A DNA stretch of 10,281 nucleotides, from assembly GCA_017620315.1 (NCBI GenBank), contig JAFZQQ010000124.1, positions 1-10,281 of the forward strand, read 5' to 3'. The notes beneath the pieces are model-generated. The model did not search any database, was not told where the DNA came from, and saw nothing but the letters and a program-made list of their open reading frames with translations. A program made the translations under genes and the position numbers. How positions within the stretch are numbered: the stretch's first letter is position 1; the number at the start of each line of letters is the position of its first letter. The DNA is from Oscillospiraceae bacterium. GTDB taxonomy: Bacteria > Bacillota > Clostridia > Oscillospirales > Oscillospiraceae. Positions 5,208-10,281 of the stretch are shown here, in pieces.

Positions 5208-7411
5208 AAAAGAAGGTCTTGATGGTGCTCATGGGGCTCGAGATCGGCGGAGCGGAAACGCACGTCGTCGAGCTTTCCAAGGAGCTGCACCGCTCCGGCT
5301 GGGACGTTGCTGTCGTGTCAAACGGCGGAGTGTACGAAAAAGAGCTTACAGAAGCGGGCATACGCTGCCATCATGCGCCGCTGCACAAGCGCAACATCGC
5401 CTTGATGCTGCGCTCGCTCGCGATCCTCAGGCGCGTGATTCGCGAGGAGAGACCGACAGTCGTCCACGCGCACGCGCGTATCCCCGCTTTTCTATGCGGG
5501 ATATTGCAGGCGAGGATGGGCTTTCCCTTTGTCACCTCCGCGCATTGGGTGTTTTATGTAAACGGATTGCTGAAGCGCATTGCCAACTGGGGCGAGCGTA
5601 CGGTTGCGGTAAGCGACGATATCAAGGCGTATCTTATCGAGAGCTACGGCGTGCCGGAGGAGCATATATCCGTGACGATCAACGGAATCGACGTCAATAA
5701 GTTCTCACCGGAGATCCCGGGCGAGCGCGTGCTGAAGGAATTCGGCTTTATTCCGGACAGACCGGTGATATCCTATGTGAGCCGTATGGACGAGAGCCGC
5801 GCGCTTGTCGCGAGACAGCTTGTATCCATTGCGCCGAGGCTTCGCGAGGCAATACCGGGCGTGCAGCTTCTGATTGCCGGCGGCGGCGACGTTTTCGATG
5901 AGATCAAGGCAAAGGCGGACGCGGAAAACGCGCGCGCGGGCGAGAATTATATAGCGATGACGGGCGCGCGCACGGATATCAACGAGATCGTCGCGGCAGG
6001 CGATTTGTTTGTCGGCGTCAGCCGCGCGGCGCTTGAAGCTATGGCGGCGGAAAAACCGGTCATAGTCGCCGGAAACGAGGGGTATATAGGTCTCTTTGAC
6101 GAGAGCAGGCTTGAGCTTGCGCAGTCCAACAATTTCTGCTGTCGCGGCTGCGAACAGTCCGACGGGGAAAAGCTCTATGCGGATATCGTCCATGCGATGT
6201 GTGAGCTTGGCGCCGAGGAGCGCGCCGAGCTTGGAAGATACGGCCGCAGAGTGATACAGGAGCATTATTCGGTCTCACGCATGGCGCGGGATTGCGAGGC
6301 GGCATACCGCGAGGTCATCGGCGAGCACACGCGTGTGGTGCTCTCCGGGTACTACGGCTTCAGAAACCTCGGCGACGACGCGATACTGCTTGCCTTGAGA
6401 GACAGGCTGAGCGAGGCGATGCCGGGAGCGTCGATCGTCGCGCTCTCACGTCGCCCCGCCGAAACGCGCGAGCGCTGCGGCGTTTCGGCGGTGCAGCGAT
6501 TCAGACCGCTCGCGGTGCGCCGCGCCATACACTCCGCGAGCTGCTTTGTGAGCGGCGGCGGCAGCCTTCTGCAGGATCACACCTCCACGCGCTCGCTTTT
6601 GTATTATGCCACGCTTATCCGGATGGCGAAGCGCATGGGCAAACCGATCATGTTCTACGCCAACGGGATAGGGCCCGTTGAGACGGAACGCGACAGGGAA
6701 CGCGTTCGCGAGGTATCGGAGATGGCGGACGTTATCACTCTGCGCGATGAGGAATCGCTTGACGCGCTGCGCGCAATGGGCGTAAGGAACGAGAACATAA
6801 CCGTTACGGCGGATCCGGTCTATTCGCTTCCCTCCGGAAGCAGGGAACGCGGGCTTGAGCGTCTGCGTGAGCGGGGAATACCGACAGAGCGGCCGATCGT
6901 GGGCGTGTCTGTCCGCTTTGCCGCGGGTATGGAGCCGAACATAGCCGAATTCGCGCGCTTCTGCGACGCTCTGAGCGCCACGGAGACAGTTGTTTTCATC
7001 GACATGCAGCAACCGGGAGACACAGCGGCAAGCGCCGCGGTTCGCGGGAAAATGACCGCGGCGGCGTATGAGATATCGACTCCGTACGACCCCGGCGCAA
7101 TGGCGGATATGATCGCCGCGATGGAGGCGGTTGTCAGCACGCGCCTGCACAGCATGATCTTTGCCGCCTGTGCGCACGTCCCCGTGCTCGGCGTGGTGTA
7201 CGACCCCAAGGTGAGCGCCTGCGCGCATACGCTCGGCATGCCGGAGGCAGGGGCTCTTGACGCCTTTGATGCGGAGGCTGCGCTCGCGGTATTGCGCAAG
7301 GTGCTCGATGAGCGGAAGAACTATGTGTCCCGCCTTGAGCGAACGGCGGAGGAGCTTCGCGAGCGCGCCGCGGACAACGAGAGGGCGTTCATGTCGCTCT
7401 TTTCAGACTAA
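5204..7411 (+). CDS. csaB: GT4 glycosyltransferase fused to CsaB-type polysaccharide pyruvyl transferase
   Basis: A 735-aa two-domain cytoplasmic protein. Residues 1-375 are a GT4 GT-B glycosyltransferase: GLEIGGAETHV (11-21), VHAHARIP (87-94), TINGIDVNKFSP (158-169), SRAALEAMAAEKPVI (273-287). Residues 377-720 are a pyruvyl transferase: LSGYYGFRNLGDDAI (380-394), VSGGGSLLQD (449-458), YANGIGPV (485-492), STRLHSMIFAA (645-655), VYDPK (665-669). CsaB moves pyruvate from phosphoenolpyruvate onto a wall-polysaccharide sugar, making a ketal that SLH domains bind. Both halves are in one uninterrupted frame, so this is a true fusion. It starts at GTG 5204, overlapping the DUF4330 stop as GTGA, with GAGG at 5193-5196. 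The GT half lacks the usual lysine after its SRMDES segment (193-198) and the first glutamate of EX7E, and has an unusual FCCRGC stretch (311-316). The fused domains probably act on consecutive steps of one glycan. Confidence 0.88.
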   Translation: MKKKVLMVLMGLEIGGAETHVVELSKELHRSGWDVAVVSNGGVYEKELTEAGIRCHHAPLHKRNIALMLRSLAILRRVIREERPTVVHAHARIPAFLCGILQARMGFPFVTSAHWVFYVNGLLKRIANWGERTVAVSDDIKAYLIESYGVPEEHISVTINGIDVNKFSPEIPGERVLKEFGFIPDRPVISYVSRMDESRALVARQLVSIAPRLREAIPGVQLLIAGGGDVFDEIKAKADAENARAGENYIAMTGARTDINEIVAAGDLFVGVSRAALEAMAAEKPVIVAGNEGYIGLFDESRLELAQSNNFCCRGCEQSDGEKLYADIVHAMCELGAEERAELGRYGRRVIQEHYSVSRMARDCEAAYREVIGEHTRVVLSGYYGFRNLGDDAILLALRDRLSEAMPGASIVALSRRPAETRERCGVSAVQRFRPLAVRRAIHSASCFVSGGGSLLQDHTSTRSLLYYATLIRMAKRMGKPIMFYANGIGPVETERDRERVREVSEMADVITLRDEESLDALRAMGVRNENITVTADPVYSLPSGSRERGLERLRERGIPTERPIVGVSVRFAAGMEPNIAEFARFCDALSATETVVFIDMQQPGDTAASAAVRGKMTAAAYEISTPYDPGAMADMIAAMEAVVSTRLHSMIFAACAHVPVLGVVYDPKVSACAHTLGMPEAGALDAFDAEAALAVLRKVLDERKNYVSRLERTAEELRERAADNERAFMSLFSD

Positions 7412-8149
7412 GTCTATATAGGCCGCGGAGGCGTAGCCGACCAGTTCGCCGTAGTGCACGACGTACCAGCCGTCCCACTCGCCGTAGACCATGATCTCCG
7501 CGCCGTTCGGCAGCAGCGTGAGCACGCTGCCCTGCTGCCCGGGATAGTCGCGCAGCCTGAGCGCCGAGCCGCCGGTGGCGACCCGGCCCTCGCGCACCGC
7601 CTGCGGATAGATGAACGGGATGCCGAAGTATTCGGTCAGCGCCCGCGCGATCGCCTGTGCAGACGCATCGCGGTTTTCCTCTATCCAAATCGCATCGGCA
7701 TAATTGTCGTGATAACCGAGCTCGATGAGGTTTGCGGGATACCGCGGCTGGCGGACTTCTCCAAGAGAGGTGGTCGAACGGGTATAGACCCGGTCGGGCA
7801 GGGGATAGACAGCGCGCAGATTCTCAGCAAACAGCTCCGCCGCTTCCTGCCCGCGCGAACTGGTGGGGTAGTAGAACACGATGATCCCGCGGTTCGCGCC
7901 CTCGCTCCCGGCGCCGGAGGCGTTCGAGTGCAGCGCGAGATAGAAATCAAAGCCGCCAAGCTCGTTCGCCTGCCGGATAGAGCTTGCGGCGGTCATCTGC
8001 GGTGTGTTTCGCACCCACTGTATGCCGTTGGAGAGCAGATATGGCTCAAGGGCGTCGGCGAGCAGGTTCATGTTGTACTCCTCGCTGCCGCTGCCCGTGA
8101 CATAGGGGTTTGACTCCTGCGTGGAGGGGCTTAAATAGATTTTTGGCAT
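7403..8149 (-). CDS. Endolysin-like N-acetylmuramoyl-L-alanine amidase with C-terminal SH3 domain
   Basis: A 248-aa protein of the Amidase_3 type, which cleaves the bond between N-acetylmuramic acid and L-alanine in peptidoglycan. Visible motifs are E23-E24 in GSGSEEYNMN, ALHSNA (72-77) with zinc-ligand type H74, and LIELGYHDN (141-149) with the likely catalytic E143. The usual first zinc histidine (GHGG block) is absent; that position reads YLSPSTQESN (5-14), which I recall as a recurring variant in clostridial amidases. Residues about 187-248 form a bacterial SH3 domain (ALRLRDYPG, DGWYVVHYGELVGYAS) that would bind the wall. There is no signal peptide, so release needs lysis, a holin or mother-cell expression. 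The start is ATG 8149 with AGGAGG 7 bases upstream. Its stop overlaps the convergent csaB-fusion end by 9 bases. Fold assignment is strong; activity is unproven. Confidence 0.85.
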   Translation of the reverse strand: MPKIYLSPSTQESNPYVTGSGSEEYNMNLLADALEPYLLSNGIQWVRNTPQMTAASSIRQANELGGFDFYLALHSNASGAGSEGANRGIIVFYYPTSSRGQEAAELFAENLRAVYPLPDRVYTRSTTSLGEVRQPRYPANLIELGYHDNYADAIWIEENRDASAQAIARALTEYFGIPFIYPQAVREGRVATGGSALRLRDYPGQQGSVLTLLPNGAEIMVYGEWDGWYVVHYGELVGYASAAYIDLV

Positions 8150-8189
8150 GGCATGACCTCCTGACGATCTTCCACACCATCATATGCAT

Positions 8190-8227
8190 AAAAAAATCCG
8201 GCGCTCTTGCGAGCACCGGATTTTTTT
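8190..8227 (-). terminator. Symmetric intrinsic terminator after the TRAP permease gene
   Basis: A near-perfect inverted repeat: seven A and TCCGG (8190-8201) pair with CCGGA and seven T (8216-8227), followed after one C/A mismatch by GCTC/GAGC around a TTGC loop. On the minus strand it begins 7 bases after the permease stop codon and ends in a seven-T tract, as expected for a Rho-independent terminator. Its symmetry allows action in both directions. It should insulate the amidase gene downstream from permease transcription, leaving only about 40 bases for an amidase promoter. Confidence 0.9.
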
Positions 8228-8234
8228 AGTTGGG

Positions 8235-10211
8235 TCAGGCGATTGCTTCCTTCTTTGCGCCGAGCTTCTGGAAGATGACGACTGCGGCGACAACGGCGAA
8301 GCCGATCACGTCGGTCAGGACGCCGGGCACCATCATGCACAGGCCGCCCGCGGCCAGCAGCACGCGGAAAACCGGGTTGACAGGCCTGAACAGGAAGCCG
8401 TTCAGCGCCGCGGCGACGCCGAAGATACCCAGCAGCGAGGTCACGACGATCAGCACGACCTGGCCGGCGATAAAGCCGCTGGTCGCGTCCGCCGCGAACT
8501 CGAAGACCATCGCGGGATTCATCGCGAGTATATACGGGACGATGAACGCGGCGATCGCGATTCGCGTGGCGTTGAACGCGGTCTTCATCGGCGGCGCCTT
8601 TGCAATGGCAGAGCCGGCGTAGGCGGCGAGAGCCTCCGGCGGAGTGATGTCCGCCACGATGCCGAAGTAGAACACAAAGAAGTGTGCGCAGACGAGCTGG
8701 ACGCCGATACGCGGATCGATCAGGATCGGCGCGCAGGTCGCAGCCATAATGCAGTAGTTCGCGGTGGTCGGAACGCCCATGCCGAGGATGATGCAACAGA
8801 GCATCGTCAGGAACAGGGCGATGAACGCGCGGCCGCCGGAGATCTGGACGATGACGCGGATGAGCGTGGAGGCAAGACCGGTGGAGGTGATGCATCCCGC
8901 GACAAGACCGGCCATCGCGCAGGCGACGGCGACGGTGATGACGCCCTTGCCGCCCGCTTCGAGCGCGTCAATGATCTTCGTGAAGGTCAGACGGTCGTCC
9001 TTGTTGATGAAGCCGACGGCGACGCAGATGAAGATCGCTATCGTCGCGGCAAACTGCATGGTATAGCGGTTCGTGGCGACCAGCACGACCAGAACGATCA
9101 GCGGCAGAAGCAGATAGAGCTTGGGCAGCAGCACGCGCATCTTGGGCAGCTCCTCGCGGGGAATGCCCTTGAGCTTGAGCTTGCGTGCCTCAAGATGCAC
9201 CGCAAGATAAATGCCCGTGAAATAGAGCACCGCGGGCAGGATCGCCTTGAGAGCGACGGTGCCGTAGGGAACGCCCATATACTCCGCCATAAGGAACGCC
9301 GCGGCGCCCATGATGGGGGGCATGATCTGTCCGCCGGTGGAGGCGGCCGCCTCGACGGCGCCCGCGAACTCGGGCTTGTAGCCGCACTTTTTCATCATCG
9401 GTATCGTGACCGAGCCGGTGGTGACGGTGTTGCCCACGGAGGAGCCGGACACCATGCCGCACAGCGCGGAGGAGATGACCGCGACCTTTGCCGGGCCGCC
9501 GGCGCTCGAGCCGCACAGGCTGTTCGCCAGGTCGATGAAGAAGGCGGAAATGCCGGTGCGCTCAAGGAACGCGCCGAAGATGATGAACACGACGATGTAC
9601 TTCGCGCAGACGTTTATCGGGGTGTTCATGACACCGGTGGTGGTATAGAACAGGTCGTAAATGACCTTGCCGAAGCGGACGTTCGCAAAGGTATAGACCA
9701 GCAGCGCACCCACCACGCACAGAATGGGTATGCCGACGCAGCGGCGGCACAGCTCCATCAGCGCGAGAATGGCAAGTATCGCCATCACGACCATGTACCA
9801 GTCCTTTGTGACCGTGGTTGCCATCTGGATAATGGGCTTGGCGTTTGCCGCGAAATAGAAGAACGGCACCGAGCCGAGCACCATGATGACTATATCATAC
9901 CACGGGAGGCTGTTGGGCTTCTGCTCGCCCTTTTTGATGGGGTAGTGCAGATAGCCGAGGATAAGGATCATGCCGAGGAACAGCGTGAGGCGAACCTCGG
10001 GCAGAGCCGTACTGAAAAGAGTGACGTAGATGGAGTAGAGCGAGAAGGCGACGGAGAGAAGGCGGACGACGAGCTTCGGAGTGCCCTCCCAGAGGCGGGT
10101 GTTCGACTCGTTGTCGTACTTCTTCATTATCGCTTCGACGTCAGCGGCTGTGCCGACGTCGACGTCCTGCACGGGGACATTGTTGAGGTTGTCTTTTTCG
10201 TTTGTGCTCAT
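8235..10211 (-). CDS. TRAP transporter fused permease (4TM/12TM, DctQM type)
   Basis: A very hydrophobic 658-aa protein combining the small and large membrane subunits of a tripartite ATP-independent periplasmic transporter, which imports organic solutes using an ion gradient and an external binding protein. Residues about 45-175 hold the small-subunit-like helices. The large subunit follows, with hallmark segments AGGPAKVAVISSALCGMVSG (237-256), SSVGNTVTTGSVTIPMMKK (257-275), ASTGGQIMPPIMGAAAFLMA (290-309), LGMGVPTTANY (476-486) and DITPPEALAAYAGS (521-534). ATG 10211 is chosen because GGAGGA lies 9 bases upstream; an in-frame TTG at 10229 lies upstream of that site. Fused permeases of this kind normally pair with a TAXI-type binding protein, expected just beyond the right edge but not seen. 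The first 40 residues are a polar cytoplasmic tail. The substrate cannot be told from the permease. Confidence 0.93.
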   Translation of the reverse strand: MSTNEKDNLNNVPVQDVDVGTAADVEAIMKKYDNESNTRLWEGTPKLVVRLLSVAFSLYSIYVTLFSTALPEVRLTLFLGMILILGYLHYPIKKGEQKPNSLPWYDIVIMVLGSVPFFYFAANAKPIIQMATTVTKDWYMVVMAILAILALMELCRRCVGIPILCVVGALLVYTFANVRFGKVIYDLFYTTTGVMNTPINVCAKYIVVFIIFGAFLERTGISAFFIDLANSLCGSSAGGPAKVAVISSALCGMVSGSSVGNTVTTGSVTIPMMKKCGYKPEFAGAVEAAASTGGQIMPPIMGAAAFLMAEYMGVPYGTVALKAILPAVLYFTGIYLAVHLEARKLKLKGIPREELPKMRVLLPKLYLLLPLIVLVVLVATNRYTMQFAATIAIFICVAVGFINKDDRLTFTKIIDALEAGGKGVITVAVACAMAGLVAGCITSTGLASTLIRVIVQISGGRAFIALFLTMLCCIILGMGVPTTANYCIMAATCAPILIDPRIGVQLVCAHFFVFYFGIVADITPPEALAAYAGSAIAKAPPMKTAFNATRIAIAAFIVPYILAMNPAMVFEFAADATSGFIAGQVVLIVVTSLLGIFGVAAALNGFLFRPVNPVFRVLLAAGGLCMMVPGVLTDVIGFAVVAAVVIFQKLGAKKEAIA

Positions 10212-10236
10212 AGGCGTTTCTCCTCCCAAAAACTGG

Positions 10237-10261
10237 CGTTGTCCCCCTTTTTTGGGGAACG
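10237..10261 (-). other. Hairpin in the leader or intercistronic gap before the TRAP permease
   Basis: CGTT (10237-10240) and CCCC (10243-10246) can pair with GGGG (10254-10257) and AACG (10258-10261), with a two-base bulge and a seven-base loop. On the minus strand a run of five T follows only after several bases (10232-10228), so it is a poor intrinsic terminator. If the binding-protein gene lies upstream, this could be an intercistronic element that partly stops or stabilises transcript between the two genes. The remaining bases to the window edge show nothing else. Confidence 0.25.
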
Positions 10262-10281
10262 GCTGCGGCGGGGAAAAACCC

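Noticed and set aside
7454..8113. Long open frame on the plus strand opposite the amidase gene
   Set aside because: Its translation has no recognisable motif or ribosome binding site, while the minus-strand frame has clear amidase and SH3 motifs. GC-rich coding DNA commonly leaves an open antisense frame.
7403..8149. Prophage remnant suggested by the endolysin-like amidase
   Set aside because: No holin, tail, integrase or attachment repeat is visible nearby, and similar amidases occur as ordinary chromosomal genes.
10212..10229. TTG at 10229 as the start of the TRAP permease
   Set aside because: The GGAGGA site (10226-10221) lies within that extension and is correctly spaced for ATG 10211.
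1..10281. CRISPR array, tRNA or rRNA gene, insertion sequence
   Set aside because: No spaced direct repeats, cloverleaf-like sequence, transposase motif or terminal inverted repeats were seen in a reading of both strands. The only notable inverted repeat is the terminator at 8190-8227.

Overview
The window looks like a chromosomal segment from a GC-rich, low-to-mid G+C-phylum Gram-positive of the class Clostridia (Bacillota). The grounds are strong AGGAGG-type ribosome binding sites, a MurJ/Wzy/DUF4330/CsaB cell-wall gene set of a kind known from Clostridia, and an SPSTQ-type amidase with a C-terminal SH3 domain. This placement is inferred from family resemblance only, and I cannot name a genus.

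Layout. Bases 1-203 are an AT-rich non-coding leader. It carries a good vegetative promoter reading rightward (143-171) and a weaker candidate reading leftward out of the window. Bases 204-7411 are a tightly packed five-gene rightward operon: a MurJ-family flippase, a Wzy/O-antigen-ligase-family membrane protein, a GT4 glycosyltransferase, a DUF4330 membrane-anchored protein with a clear internal duplication, and a 735-residue fusion of a GT4 glycosyltransferase to a CsaB-type polysaccharide pyruvyl transferase. Three of the four gene junctions are 4-base start/stop overlaps and the fourth is a 2-base gap, so translation is probably coupled throughout. On the opposite strand, 7403-8149 encodes a cytoplasmic-looking endolysin-like amidase whose stop codon overlaps the end of the operon. 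A symmetric hairpin with A and T tracts (8190-8227) separates it from a large fused TRAP transporter permease (8235-10211, minus strand). That permease's expected solute-binding partner would lie beyond the right edge.

How the genes work together. The operon reads as an assembly line for a pyruvylated secondary cell wall polysaccharide. Two or three glycosyl transfer steps build a lipid-linked unit in the cytoplasm, the fusion protein adds sugar and pyruvate, the MurJ-family protein flips the unit, and the Wzy-family protein polymerises or ligates it outside. DUF4330 is an uncharacterised anchored accessory. In other Gram-positives CsaB pyruvylation creates the ligand for SLH-domain surface proteins, so an SLH-anchored surface layer is a reasonable prediction. 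The amidase is thematically related to the cell wall but transcribed separately. The TRAP permease appears unrelated.

There is no RNA gene, CRISPR array, insertion sequence or prophage structure that I can support. The most unusual points are the GT4-CsaB fusion, the two-fold repeat in DUF4330, and the loss of hallmark residues in MurJ, the amidase and the GT4 half of the fusion.
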